Part shown: in pieces, positions 23,278 to 37,000 of the stretch
Layout of the letters: each line of letters opens with the position of its first letter
How positions within the stretch are numbered: the stretch's first letter is position 1
DNA from: Paragordius varius
Lineage: Eukaryota; Nematomorpha
Assembly: GCA_964247055.1 (NCBI GenBank)
Contig: OZ176058.1
Location: 1,116,001-1,180,000 of the forward strand
Direction of reading: 5' to 3'
Length of the DNA: 64,000 nt
The notes under the pieces: generated by a model
The model's input: the letters and a program-made list of their open reading frames with translations, nothing else
Database searches by the model: none
Told to the model about the DNA's origin: nothing
Program-made: the position numbers and the translations under genes

Positions 23278-25468
23278 TTATTTAAAACTTAATTTTTGAG
23301 TGACTGTTTGTACGGAATCGTGTATAGTTGAAAACATAGCTATTATCTTTTGGTTTTCTTCCATTAACCTTTGTTCTTGACTCATTAGCATATTGTTGTT
23401 GATATTATTATCTGAACCTATAGTAGTCGATACGATCCGGTCTGGCTCCAGTAATTTGCTTTTACTTATCTTATAGCTTGATGGGTTGGCACGCAAAAAT
23501 TTTGATTGTTTTTTTCTAGGTCTTTGCGATGTACTAGATCTTAACAATTCTCTTGACTCATTAACATAATTTTCTAAGGATAATTCTTGGGCAGGTGGCG
23601 GTTTTGAATCATTTAAGTCTGCAATTGCTGAAGCTGTACTACTATTGGTGGTACTACTCTGACTACCGTTCCTATTTTTGGCGTACAAGTCGGTTGATGA
23701 CGTTGAAGACACATGTTTAGTTTTTTCTGTAATCCTCACACTATTTATTTGATTGAGGGGGTTGTTTAATAAGTTGTCCTTATTCTCACTTTCTGTACAG
23801 AAGGCGAGCTTTTGTGGATCAGTAACTATGAATTCAATAGGGGTCATGTTTCCATTCGGGTCAACATTTAAAACAACTGAATGAATTTGCCTTACACTTC
23901 TTTCATCAGGATCGAGAAACTTGTCTAATGCGTGGGCAGTGGCGTTTGTTAGGAATGATGACTCAGTTTTTTTCAAAACGGACGAGCTTGATGATGATGG
24001 TAATGATTGTATTGTCGGTACAGCATTATTTATATTCGATACATTTTTTTGCCTACTTTCTGTTTTAGCACTATTATTATTCTTTATTTTTGTCCTTAAC
24101 TTATCAATAATACTTTGATTGTTTCCTCTATTATTGTTATGGGGTGGCGGTTGTGAATACGAATCGTGATTTTCTGAGTCTTCAGAAAAAATTTCCAAAT
24201 CTTGAACCAGATAATATCTCCGGTATGGCACCTCCTTCATAAACACGCAAAAGCCCAGCACAAAGGTAAGGAGAAACAGAAAGAGTACTAACAATAATAT
24301 TATGAGCCATCCTCCTAACGGAATTGGTTCACGCTTTTCATCAAATTTATTACCATTAGAACCTAAATAAATTATATATATGTATAATTAATTATATCTA
24401 CGTTTAAAAATATAACCTCTTGTCATTGATGCCAATGACTAAATCGATATTTAAAAACAACATTTATCTGGAAATGGGGTTTCTTTAATAAATTAAATGA
24501 AGAACCAATAGTCCTTATTATTTAAACTCTACCTTACCCCTGTGCTATTTTATAGCTAACTGTGTTGTGCTAACCCCGTCGGTTGGTCTAATACCTAATA
24601 TCATTTTGTGTTACCAGTAATCAGTTGACCAATATTCATGCAAAATTTTATCCAAGTTTGCACTTTAATTTCTTTTTTATGTTATACCTTTTCCGAATTT
24701 AGTGAGACTTGTCCGTTCCGGCAACGAGATTGATAATGAATGATGTATCAATGATTTTTTATACGCATATTTTTGGCTTTTATTTTGATAGGCTTGATTG
24801 AATTGCAATAATAACTCTTGTATTTGACGATCGTTATCCCTGTATACTGGGTTGGCGGTTGTTGTTTGATGGGTGTTTGCTTTAATGTTTTGTACAAGTA
24901 GTTCATTCCATAAACTTTGTATTTTCTCGGGTACTTTAGATCCGTTGTTAAAGTTATCGACCATTTTAGAAGATTGTGAATTGTTTGACTGTTTATAAAA
25001 TGTTTCTAATCCAATTGGCAAAGTGTCAGACCTGAAAGGTGCTGGAGATTGCTCAAGTATTTTTTTCACAACTCTGTTTCGTATTTGTTTGATGATATTC
25101 TTCACCGTAGAATAATTGTAGGTTTCTTGTGGTTTAACCACATACCTTTTTGGAATGGATTGAGTTGTTGCCAATGTTTTAAGAAACGTTTGATTTTTTT
25201 CCAATATATTTGTAACATAAATAGCTTTTGGTGTGGGCGCAGTATGCTCACCAACTAACTCATTTGTTAACCCATTTAGGGCATTTATCAAATGATGATT
25301 ACCGTTTGTTGTAATGTTTGTTAAATCTCTACCAAATGTTGTTTTTGTTGTATTGCGGGATTTAATAATTTCAGCCTTAGAACTTGTTTTTGTAGGAGTA
25401 GCCATCCTACATAAGCTAAAACATGCAATGACAATTAATAATGGTTTTGTTAATTGCATAGTAGTCAT
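23278..25468 (-). CDS. Gene A1: signal-peptide plus single-TM protein, two exons, 621 aa
   Basis: Exons 25468-24688 and 24362-23278; donor AAAAG|gtataac, acceptor tttag, phase 1; 1866 coding nt. Residues 1-24 are a signal peptide (MQLTKPLLIVIACFSLC). Residues 25-270 are a polar, Lys/Asn/Thr-rich presumed extracellular part containing the conserved LWNELLVQNI and IQELLLQFNQAYQNKS motifs. Residues about 279-302 are a strong TM (WLIILLLVLFLFLLTF...), then YRRYYLVQDLEIFSED and a low-complexity Ser/Asn/Thr-rich tail of about 320 residues, presumed cytosolic. The second exon's visible ORF starts at a TTG, which is not a start: the frame continues up to the acceptor. Three copies in this window share the structure; I do not recognise the family. 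A type I membrane protein is inferred. Confidence 0.8.
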
Positions 25469-25506
25469 TTTTTTTGATAATTTTTTTAAATGCCAATATA
25501 TAGTTT

Positions 25507-25524
25507 TAAGTGATTGTTGACATC
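25507..25524 (-). promoter_or_regulatory. Conserved 18-bp block upstream of A1 start
   Basis: TAAGTGATTGTTGACATC is identical upstream of A1 (39 nt before the ATG), A2 (47160-47177) and A3 (52160-52177), while the sequence between it and the ATG varies in length. Candidate core promoter or 5' UTR element; could simply be recent duplication. Confidence 0.45.
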
Positions 25525-27797
25525 ATAGCTTACGTCAAATTATTTTCATTTGTAAAATATGTTTTTATTATGAGAGGCGGGTGGTCTATAATAATGAGTG
25601 GGTAAAAGTCGCATTTAACTTGTAAGTCAAGCGTGGCAGGTTAGCAAGTTTACTTAAGCCAGCAAGTGTACACTTGAAGATCTGTGATAAAAAACGCTTA
25701 AGTCAAGTCTTTTGCTTATGAATGCAACAGTTTTTTGCCACCCAATTCGAATTTTATGGAAACTTTTTTAATTTTCAGCTAAAATTTATGATAAGGCACA
25801 AAAAATAAACAATAAATACAATATGCATTTATTGAAGGTTTTCAAACTCACTGGCACATATTTTATTTAATAGAGTTTTCTAAATATTGAGCCTGGTAAT
25901 AATTTTTAGATTGATGAATTCGCCCTTAAAGTTCCAATATTTTACCACACTACACATTTTGTTTGGAGTTCATTTGCAAATATATTGATTATCAACATTG
26001 CATTCGAAATAAATTTATAATGAAATAAACTCTTTATAATTTTAATGAGAAAGTAACCTTCAGCGTCTATTATTTTGTGTAAAACAAAGATTTAAATAAT
26101 TTAAACAATAATATTTAATTATTAATTTAAAATGTTTTCAATCAAATTTTTTTGCGGATTGACGGAATTGATAAATTTATATTTTTATATGCACTGTTCT
26201 TAAATATTAGCAGAGTTTTTTTAAAAATTTATCATCTTTTGAATCAACCCAATTTAAATAGGTTAATTAGCTAAATATTATCAAACAAACAGTTTATAGC
26301 ATTGACAAAGGTTTTATTTACATAAAAAACCTAAACTAAATATAGATATATAATAAAAGGGTTCCAAAATAATTATATCCCTATTTTTTTAACTGTCAAG
26401 TTTGTCCTACACCACACTTTCTAAATCTTCAGGTTATCTTGATCATATGATTTTATATCACCTTCGAAGCAAGTTTTCGTGCTTAAAAATCATATAATGT
26501 TAAATTTTTTTATCATTTAAACGAATGACCTTTAAATCTTGCAAGTCAAGTCAAAAAGTTTTTTATTCCCCAACTCTTATTATCAAACCGTAATAGATCA
26601 AATATTTTCAAGGTAGCCATGTATTACGAATCCTAAGGCTATCCTGAGAATAGTTTCAAACACAAGATATTTGGTGACCTATTTTATAAAATCTTTTACA
26701 CGGAATGGGACGTAATTGAGAGGCTAGGGGCTTGATCATTTTCAGGGCCATATTGAGGATAAAAATGCTTTACTTTAATACTTTGTTACCTTTTCGTTTT
26801 TTGTAAGCGAATGCATTTTGAGCTAGTTTTTTTCCCAAGGCAAGTTATAAAATTACTTTGTAAGATGTTTGGGTTGAAATTGTTCTCATGTATTTGAAAA
26901 AAACTCATATTTCCTAAATTTTCGTACCAAAATAGGTCGAAAGAGCACCTGATTTTAAATATACAATCGGCATTAGCTAATAAAATCTATGTTAAAAGCT
27001 TTCTACAGTTAAATATTTCCATTTATAATCATTTACATTTATTTGCCTTGGTATTAGCGTTATAAAACAATAAAAAATGGTGAAAAATTTTAAAAAAAGA
27101 ATTTTATCTATTCTGTATTAAATTTTTTTTAAGCATTCTCCTAAAAGGCTTAAGAAAATATATTTTTATTTTCAACCAATAATTAATATATTTTTTAAGA
27201 TTTTATTTTTGGTTTAGGATGTTAGATTAGAAATTAGTGAAGTGTTAAAATCAAAGAGACCTACATGTTTTCAAAAGGTTTATTAAAGCAAATTTTTAAA
27301 TTTTTATATTTTATTACTAAAAAATCCATTTATTAATTTCTATCTACAGTCTTTCTGGATCTTAACCTTCAGATCATCCATAAAATAAGTTATAAAAGAT
27401 TTTAATATCCCTTTTTTATATTAAGATATAAATGTAAACTCTTGCAATGGCTTATTGCATATCATTTAAATTTTTTGGAACAAGCTTGGGGTTATCAACG
27501 ACCCAAATCTGATTCCAAGGACAGAAATGAATGTGTTTTATCCAAATGTTTATAAACAATTTTAAAATAAAATTTAAATACCGTATTTTTTTGGCTCCTT
27601 ATTACGAAGTTTTTACCAATATAAACCTTAAATATAAACACAAAATTATTGTAAATGCCAAACTTTGAAGACACACTTTATTCGTAAATTTTCATATATC
27701 TTTTCGGTATTAAATAAAAATTAGAAAGGAGAGTTGGTCATATATGTATGGATATATAAATCAAAAATATATTTTTTTATAATTCGTGGATTTATTA

Positions 27798-27990
27798 CAG
27801 TATGAGTAAGTATATATTGCGAGAAAGTTATTAATTATTGCCGAATAGCATATGCAGCAGCAAAGAGAATTATTATTGGCTAATAATAATAAAAAGTGAA
27901 AAAAATAAATCCAAGCCAATAATATATCTCTTTGTTGTATATGCTATTTGGCAATAATTAATAACTTTTTAGATGTATACTTACTTACTG
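27798..27990. mobile_element. MITE 'M3' copy
   Basis: CAGTATGAGTAAG left end, TTACTTACTG right end, TA on both sides, palindromic body with the 'AATTATTATTGGC' arm. Confidence 0.8.
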
Positions 27991-28284
27991 TATGTAAAAT
28001 CGAAAAATTTTATGTTCTAGTTTACCACAACACCATTCATTGTTATGCCTTTGGAGTTAATGCTATGTCCATAGTCTTTGTAAAAAATATATTTTAATTT
28101 ATTATTAAAATTATCCAGAGTTCGAAAAGTTTTGGTAAATATATTTTGTAGATTCCTGAATTAATTCTTGTTGGTAACCACATATTTAACGAAATTTTTT
28201 TATATTACATCAAATCTCTTCTTAAATTGGAAAAAACACCTTAGATTATTTTTTACTTATGTTTCCCACAAATAAACAGTATTT

Positions 28285-28554
28285 ATGGGTCAACTGACAA
28301 TAAAAGGATCGATTGTCAGAGGCATCCATTATATTTGTGCTCCTTGTTACATAAACCTAGAAAACAATGCTACTTTGCATAAATGTTATTTGTGTACTGG
28401 AATTGAGATACAAAATGAAGCCGAACATTATACATGGATATATATTGTTCAGTGTATAAATATAATTATCAATATAATTTATAAAGACGGAAAAACGATG
28501 TCAAACTATATTTCTAAAATATATATAAAAGAGGGAGAAAGAAAAGTAGTGTGA
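28285..28554 (+). CDS. Possible 89-codon ORF, unassigned
   Basis: Open frame with ATG, containing IHYICAPCYINLENN and LHKCYLCTGIEIQNEAEH, i.e. a C..C...C..C arrangement that could be a metal-binding knuckle or disulfide pair. The C-terminal part is AT-driven. It has no counterpart in the otherwise duplicated block at 52.4 kb, no signal peptide and no recognised family. Could be an exon or chance. Confidence 0.25.
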   Translation: MGQLTIKGSIVRGIHYICAPCYINLENNATLHKCYLCTGIEIQNEAEHYTWIYIVQCINIIINIIYKDGKTMSNYISKIYIKEGERKVV

Positions 28555-28649
28555 AATAGTTAGTAATCGTATATATCAAGTGTTGCCTAAGTTTAAAATC
28601 ATGTTTTGAAAGCACATCAATTATTTATTAAATCGTATTCTACACATTT

Positions 28650-29170
28650 TGCCAATCTATCAGGTAATATATAGAGAGGCTTTGGCAAGAAAATGATTTA
28701 CGACGACCTATTTTCCCAAAGCGAACTCCTTCAAAATTGCGAAGTTCTGCTCTGCAAAGGTGTGCTCCTTTGATGCCAGGATATATAATTATATGGCGTC
28801 AGGTCTTAGCGATTTGGAACTTCACAAAGTGATTTTAGGGTGTACTAAATTGTTTTGCTCTGGGGGACACAGCATTGTCTTGTAGCAAAATTACTTTGAT
28901 TATTTCTTCTGGACCATTCCGGTTGTTTTTCTTGATTATGCATGGTCCAATTGATAATTATTTTTTGGCGATAACCTTATGTATTTATGGATTCAACGAT
29001 TAAAAATTAAAATGCTCAATACTTCTCTAATATCAAGCAGATACATAGCATAGACATATTCCAGTTTTGTTGGCCTTGGTAGTGATGTACCTTATCGCAA
29101 GGTGGCGAAAAACACCATTTTTCCGCTTTTTATTCACAAAATAAAAGCACTTTATGTCACCCGTCGCTAT
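28650..29170 (-). mobile_element. mariner transposase remnant (C-terminal part), copy 1
   Basis: Reading the minus strand across several frames gives mariner landmarks in order: a KKRKNGVF-like stretch, KVILLQDNA (family: KVILLHDNARPH), then FAEQNFA and LPDRLAKC near the C terminus (family: LAEQHFASYEEV...LPERWAKC). Several frame changes and stops, about 0.5 kb left, inverted repeats not found. It lies in the duplicated block; the sister copy is at 52440-52960. Confidence 0.75.
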
Positions 29171-29439
29171 TTGATGCAAAAATTATTTATTTCCGTGGCA
29201 TTTAAGCGATTTTGGCAAATGACTTTTCTATTTTAGATTTGACGCAGAATAATTACCAATTTTTTTGATCTTAACCATTGCTTGTAGACATGTACTGATT
29301 GTTTTACATACAATGACTTCGCTAATAACCGTTATTTTAACTTTTATAATCTTTTAACTCTTATAATTTATATTTTCCCAGTTGTGTGGAATACCAACAC
29401 ATTCTCTTTTACAGTGTCACACCACGAACTTAAATTACA

Positions 29440-29830
29440 TTTGGTTAAAATCAAGGAAATATCATTATGTGTTTAACAGTAAACAATAACTTTCAGCATG
29501 GTTTCCTCTGATGGAACAAAAAAATAATGCGTGCTGAAAATATTCTTGTGTAGGATAAAATTCGACATTCTTGAATATGATTGGTTAATGTTAGATGAGC
29601 AAAATGGTGTCTGGTCAAAACATTCGGTTGCATTTTTTACTGACGTGTCGGTAATATTATCCATCATAAGGTTAATCGGATCCCTAATCTTTGTATGCTT
29701 TTCCGCTGCAGAGATTTGGGAATCATAAACGTTTGCGTGTAAAATAAATGGAAAGATTAAATCATTAACATTGTAATTATTTATAAAATCAACTTCAACA
29801 CCCCTGTGAACAAAACTGTCACACTTTGAT
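29440..29830 (-). CDS. Unassigned coding-like block, copy 1
   Basis: Minus-strand frame with VDFINNYNVNDLIFP, LHANVYDSQIS, KIRDPINLMMDNITDTS and CFDQTPFCSS. The sister block at 53304-53690 keeps this frame with mostly conservative changes. After the CS-/QS- region the two copies diverge by an indel, and both frames end soon after. A possible acceptor (ttgttcacag) precedes VEVDF. It may be a broken or single surviving exon of a secreted-type protein; no family recognised. Confidence 0.35.
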
Positions 29831-30009
29831 AGTATTAGGAGGGCTACGAATCTAATAATCTGATGACGGTTAAAGTAGTGAGATCAGAAAACATGGCCGA
29901 TGCAAAAAACGCTGGAGGGACCATCTAATCAAACAGATCTAATCATTATTACAAAAAAGCTTCTGTAACCGAACAAATAGTCAAAATATATTTGAAATTA
30001 ACTGATACC

Positions 30010-31000
30010 CCAATAGGTACTTAAGTACGATATATATGGCCACCGGTCGCAAACGTTTTAATCTGCTTTAATGTTAAATTTTTCTCACTCATTATATACT
30101 TATTTTTAAAAGATTTGTAATTAAACTAATATTATAATTATTATAATCTAATGTATGATTTATTATTTAAGTAAATTATTTAACCTTATTATTTTTGAAT
30201 CAATTATCAAAATTTTTCCATGATAGGAATTTTAATTAATATCTTCACCATATGTTATAACAATTTAAAGCAGGAATGTCTATCACGCTTTGTTCGGTAT
30301 GCAAAAGTGCTCTAAAAAAATGTTAAAAAAAATAAAAAATTGAATTTCATTAACAAATTTATGATTATTTCAAAGATCTATCACATCCAAAAATGGGTCT
30401 CAAAATAAAAACCAAAAATTACAAAGCTGCCCACGAAGATATTTGTGTAAGACACTCCTGATTAAAACATATCATTAATAACGTAAAATAAACTGGTTAC
30501 ATAATCAGATCAACGCAGATAAAATTCTAGTCAGGACCGGAATATAATTCTTGCATGTGCCCGCTTTTTTTATCATTTTCTCTATTTACCATTTACAGAC
30601 CCGTATAATTAATAATATTTTTTATTGCTATATTTAGGTTGACAAAATTAAAATCAGCATACTTTTTCATTTACATTTAGAGATACATTAACGTTGATAG
30701 TAAACAAACAAGGAAATAAGAAATTTAAATTCTAGATTTGACGGCTGGATAAATTATTTTAATTAACTGTACCCTAAAATAAAAATTAAACGGCGTGATG
30801 TAAAACAAACACACATGAAATTAAAATTGATAAATGAGAAGCAGTTATAACTAACATAAAAATTTCATTAAAATGAACCCTAAAATCGAAATTAACCCTT
30901 AATAAACGAAAACTGAACACACTGTACTACTTGATTGGTAAAAACAAATACAGGTGATACATACCTCGTTATTTTAATAAAAAAAGATATAAATACCAAA
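30010..31000 (+). repeat. Conserved upstream region of microexon gene C1
   Basis: Nearly collinear with 55610-56860 upstream of C2 ('GGCCACCGGTCG', 'CAGGAATGTCTATCACGC', 'TAGTCAGGACCGGAA', 'CACTGTACTACTTGATTGG'). In C2 one extra MITE (about 56218-56485) interrupts it. No open frame is shared; probably promoter-proximal DNA carried in the duplication. Confidence 0.65.
30988..30995 (+). promoter_or_regulatory. TATA box of C1
   Basis: TATAAATA about 77 nt before the ATG, in a block identical in C2 (AGATATAAATACCAAAA). Confidence 0.6.
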
Positions 31001-31071
31001 ACACTATCTATTATTCATCATTTCATTTTTAATTTTTATATCATCGAAAATTCAATTCACTACATAATAAT

Positions 31072-34000
31072 ATGGAGCAATCACTTGGTGGAACTATTAA
31101 TTTACGATTTGTGACAATGGCTTGTTTTATTAGTTTGATGATTGCTGCTCTAATATTCCCAATAGAAGTGAATAGCTGTATGCATTAAACATCTTTTACT
31201 ATGATTGAATTTATCAATTTTTTTTAAATTTTTGTTAATATACAGTAAAAAATTAAAATTATACGGACAAAACGTAAAAATATAAAGACAAATATTTTTA
31301 TTTAAATACAACCACACTTTTTAAAACTTAATTTTTCTAAATATAACTTATTGTTTCAATATATAAAGTATGAAATAGAGATGTTTATTAGTAACACAAT
31401 CCATTATATAATTTGCAGTTCAAAACAATCAGATACATTAAAATGATACTATATTTAAAAAGGTAGTCTTTTAGAAAAAGATATTTGTCCTTATATTTTT
31501 ACGTTTGATTTTAAATTTAATTTAAAAACTTCTGATGATGCCATTGGGAGAACATTTGAGTTTTTAATAAAAAACCTATTTTTATTTCTTACATTATTCA
31601 CACGACGTTAATACGAATGTTATTTAACAACCCTTCGTCGTCACCCACACAAAATTATATGCTATTTGTTTATACTTTTTTAGGCCCATCGTATGGTAAG
31701 TGTAATCCAATTATCATTTACACTTCTAATTCACCCTAAAATAATTTATTTATAAGTTTTCTTAAATTTCAAATTATCTATATTTTTTATGCGAAATTTT
31801 GTTTAAAATTAAAATAATACTGAAAAAATCATAAACTAAGCTGGGGGTGAATTTGAATCGTTCAAGAGTTATTTGAATTCAAGGGTAAATTTAAATTGTA
31901 AATGATATATGTTAGATAAATATATTTTTTCTAGGTAGAGGAGGGCAACCTGGTAGGCCTGGACAGCCTGGTAGAATTTATATTTTGCAAATATTTTACA
32001 CTTTTTTTTATTGAAAATTAATTAAAATTATTTTTACTAACACTAACCCTAATAATTAGTAGAATTTACGTAAAATTTATATATATAGTAAACACGGCCT
32101 AATATTAATGTTGGTGATTGGCTTAATACAGTAGTGTATTGGTAAAAACAACAAGAAATAGTTGAAATTAATCAATTTTTCTCATCTAACAGCGTTTCTA
32201 AGGTTGATTGATTATTTAGTTTTATGGACTAAATTAGTTTCAAATATACCCTACTGTATTATACCATTTGAACAACAATAAAGTGAATTGGCTAGCTTAA
32301 ACATGCACATACTGTAGGCTCAATTATATAATCGATAAAACATATACTATAAAACAGTGCACAAATTATATAAGAATGATTCTCCTGGGGCTTTTAGACT
32401 TGAGCCTTACGAGTTAGTTAAGAAAGATATTTTATTTTTATGGCTGCTCCCTATGAAAGATCGCAAAATTGGTCCAGAATTAATATTGTGGTAAAGGTTA
32501 AGAACTTAATTTTTTCATATAAATATCTGAAGTTGAAAATCAAAACAGTAATTATATTTCAGAAAGTTAAATTTGGCTGAAATCTTTTTAATACAAAAAA
32601 ACTGAAATTATACGGATAAAACGAAAAATATAAAGACAAATATTTTATTCTAAAAGACCCATACTTTTTAAATTTAGATTATATCAACAAAGCTCATTGT
32701 TATAAAAGTGTCAAATAGAGTATATAATACTACACAATCAATTCTATATTTTACAATTGTAACTTAATAGTAGCTTATATGAGAAAAATTAAGGTTTTGA
32801 AAGTATGGGGTTGTCTTTTAGAAAAAGATATTTGTCTTTACATTTTTACGTTTTGTCCATATAATATCGATTTTTACTGTATATGGTATTTGGATTATGG
32901 TGTGAGGGTTTAAAAATACGCTAACATATCATAATTATGCTTTAAGTAAATTTGTAAAAACTCCGCTATTCACATTAAATTTGGAAACGAACGAAATTAC
33001 AGTAAAAACTAATTTTACGGACAAAACGAAACATATAAAGACAAATATAAAGACAGCCATAGTTTTTTAAAACTTATTTTATGCTATATAAATACTATTA
33101 AATTAAAATTGTAAATTATATAATTGATTCTATTACCAATGATACTATATTCCATACTATGCAATTTAAAACAATGAGTTGTATTGAAATAATTCAAGTT
33201 TACAAAAGTATCATTGTCTTTTAGAAAAAGATATTTGTTTTCGCATTTTTATGTTTTGTCCGTAATATTTCAATATTTACTGTAATTTATAATATAAATT
33301 AATTTATTATTATTAGGTGGTGGGCGAAGAATAGGAGGGCAACCTGGACGACCCGGACAGCCTGGTATATCTTAAACATTCTTTCAATCTAAAATATGGT
33401 CAACTTTTATACATGTTACAAATAACCCTTAAAACTCTTTCTGATTAACAAAGAAACTAAATCATTATATAAATACGAAAAAAAATCGTTATTTTTTAAT
33501 TTTATTTATTTTAATTCTCATTATTGCAATGTAGAAATACCATTTAACATAATATATTTTAATTTTAGGTGGATATGCCTATAGTAAGGACGCCATTTTT
33601 ATTTTACAACATTTTTGCAAAATATCGTGTTTATTTGATTCTAAGGCTGAAATTAAGTCACTTTTTATTAAAATCGGCTAATGCACACATCTCATGTTGA
33701 CTAAATTTTTACCTTTAAGTTTTACCTTAAAATAAGTAACATCAAGAATTTTTGACATTTTTATATATTTTGGTTAATTAATGTTGTAAAAGTGGAAAAT
33801 TTTGCCATAGTTTAAATTTATTACATATTTTTGATATTTTAATCTTAAAACCTGGGGTATCTAACGACCCTAATTTGAATCGAAGGACTGAAATGAATGT
33901 ATTGTATTCGAGTGTTGATTTACTTTTAAAATTTTAAATATTTTTTTATTGAATTCGTTGTTAGTATGAATATAATAAGACAAAAATAAAAAATACCAAT

Positions 34001-37000
34001 TTTTTAAGGTATTCACGGACAACCCGGAGAGCCTGGACAGCCGGGTAATTTATAACTTTTTATTTTAAAAAAACACAAGATATACATAAAAAGTAGATAA
34101 TGCCAAAAAAATTTATACTAAAATTGAAATTATACGGACAAAATATAAAAATATTAAAATAAATATTTTTTTCTACAAGACAATACTTTTTAAAACTTAT
34201 TTTTTGCTATATAAATATCATTAAATTAATATTGTAAAATATATAATTGTTTCTATTACCAATGACACTCTATTTCATACTATGCAATTTCAAACAATGA
34301 GAGTTTTATTGAAATAATTCAAGTTTACAAAAGTATGATTGTCTTTTAGAAAAAAACATTTGTCCATATATTTTTCGTTTTAATCCGTATAATTTCAATA
34401 TTTCTGTAATTTGTAGAATAGATTATAATATATTTAACTATTAGGTGGTGGGCCAAGAATAGGAGGGCAACCTGGACGGCCCGGACAGCCTGGTATATCT
34501 TAAACATTATTTCAATCTAAAATAATATGGTCAACTTTTTTTACATATGTTAAAAATAACCCTTAAAACTCTTTCTGATTAACAAAGAAACTAAATCATT
34601 ATATAAATACGAGAAAGAAATGGTTACTATTTTAATTTTATATATTTTAATCTAAAACAGCTATCTAATCATTATTCCAGTGCAATATAATTTAATGTAA
34701 TTTATTTTATTTTAGGTGGATATGTCTATGGTAAGCGTATGCAATACATTTTCTAAAGCTGTATATATATTTATTTTAACAATGTATACCTTATATTAAA
34801 ATTTAACTTATAAAAAGACAAAATTGAATTTTTTTCGAAAAAAACATTACTCGTGATCACCGGTTAATTCAATTTTTAATGGGGGTATCTAAATACCCCT
34901 AAGTTGATATTTAAAAACTACTGAAAGAACGGTTTCAATCCAAAATTATACTTCTATCCTAATAAAAATTATACTAAAAAGCCAAAATAACTTAATAAAA
35001 TTTAGTTTTAAAAAAAATTCAGTACCAAACAGCTTCGACGGCATTTTTATTTTACAACATTTTTCAAAAATATCGTGTTTATTAGATTAGGCTAAAAAGA
35101 GTTTAACTTTTGATTAAAATCACATAACATTAAGATAATCACATTATTTTTATATTTAGCTAATTCACACATCTCATGTTAGCTAAGTTTTTACCTTTGA
35201 GTTGTACTTGTAATATCGTGTGTTTTAAAAATATTTTATATATTAAAGTTAATTAATGTTATAAAAGTGCAAACTTTTACCATGGTTTTAATTTATTCCA
35301 TATTTTTGATTTTTAATCTTAAACTAAGCTGGGGTATCCAACTACCCCATTTTGAATAGAAGGACGGAAATGAATGTATTGTATCCAAGTGTTAAATAGT
35401 TTTAAAACTTTAAATATTCTTTTTAGTAATTCGTTGTTAACATGAATATAATATGACAAAAATAAAATACCATTTTTCAGGTATTCACGGACAACCCGGA
35501 GAGCCTGGACAGCCTGGTAAATCATATTTTTATTTACAAAACGCAAATACATAAAAAGTATATAATCCCAAAAAAATTTATAGATAACGGGTTAATTCGG
35601 TAAACATATTGCATAAACTCGAGGAAACCTATACGGACAAAACGTAAAAATATAAAGACAAATATTTTTTTTTCAAAAGACAATCATACTTTTTTTAAAA
35701 CTTATTTTGTGCTATATAAATACTATTAAATTGAAATTTAAGATATAAAATTGATTCTATTACCAATGACACGCTATTCCATACTATGCAATTTCAAACA
35801 ATGAGTTTTATTGAAATAATTCAAATTTACAAAAATATGATTGCTTCCTTCGATTTTTACGTTTTATCCGTAGAATTTCAATATTTACTGTAATTTGTAA
35901 TCATTATAATATTTTTGAGAACCGATTTTGTACACTCTGCAAGTAGAACGACTTAATCCCGCCTCCTAAAAAACTAATTTTATGCAAAAAATTTCAAATA
36001 AATATATTTTGTAATGTAAAATTTTATTATATTAATTATTAGGTGGTGGGCGAAGAATAGGAGGGCAACCTGGACGACCCGGACAGCCTGGTTTATGTTA
36101 AACATTATTTCAATCTAAAATATGGTCAACTCTTTTACATGTTAAAAATAACCCTTAAAACTCTTTCTGATTAGTAAAGAAACTAAATCATTATATAAAT
36201 ACGAGAAAAAAATCTTTAATATTTTAATTTTATTTATTTTAATCTAAAACAGCTAAAATCTTATCATTATTCCAGTGCAGAAATATAATTTACTGTAATT
36301 TGCTTTAATTTTAGGTGGAAATGTCTATGGTAAGCGTATTTGCAATACATTTTCCTAAGCTGTATATATATATATATATATATATATTTATTTTTAACAA
36401 ATCTAGAGCCTTATATTAAAATTAAAACTATAGGAAATCAAAATATTAATATTTTTTTCGGAAAAAACATTACTCGTGATCACACTTCGATTTTTAATGG
36501 GGTAACTAAATACCCCTAAGTTGATATATAAAAACTACTAAAAAACGGTTTCAATTTAAATTTATGCTTCTATCCTAATATAAATTATTTTAAAAAGCCG
36601 AAATAAATAAAATTGAGTTTTGAAAAAAGTACCGTACCAAACTGCTTCGACGGCATTTTTTTACAACATTTTTGCAAAATATCGTGCTTATTTGTTTGTA
36701 AGGCTAAAAAAGAGTATAGTTTTTTATTAATATGACATTTAACATTAATATAATTACATAATTTCTATATTTAACTATGTTGGCTAAATTTTTATCTTTG
36801 AGTTTTACCTCTGAATAAATATCGTGTGTTTTTTAAATTTTAATATATATCGGTTAATTAATGTTCTAAAAGTGCAAACTTTTACCATGGTTTAAATTAT
36901 TCCATATTTTTGATATTTTATGCTTAAACAAACCTGGGGTATCCAACGACCTAATTTGAATCGAAGGACTGAAATAAATGTATTGTATCCAAGATGTTAA

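Larger units (their letters stand above)
25525..28620. other. Spacer between A1 and the mariner fossil
   Basis: 25.5-27.0 kb is collinear with 47.18-48.6 kb (segmental duplication). A repeat at 26395-26590 recurs inverted at 3.64 kb. An M3 MITE lies at 27798-27990. A Cys-containing open frame lies at 28285-28554 (separate entry). Confidence 0.6.

Noticed and set aside
23921-24118. Plus-strand ORFs opposite A1 and A2 (also 25049-25520, 45587-45778, 46700-46885)
   Set aside because: Antisense shadows of the A coding exons, changing freely where the A frame is conserved.
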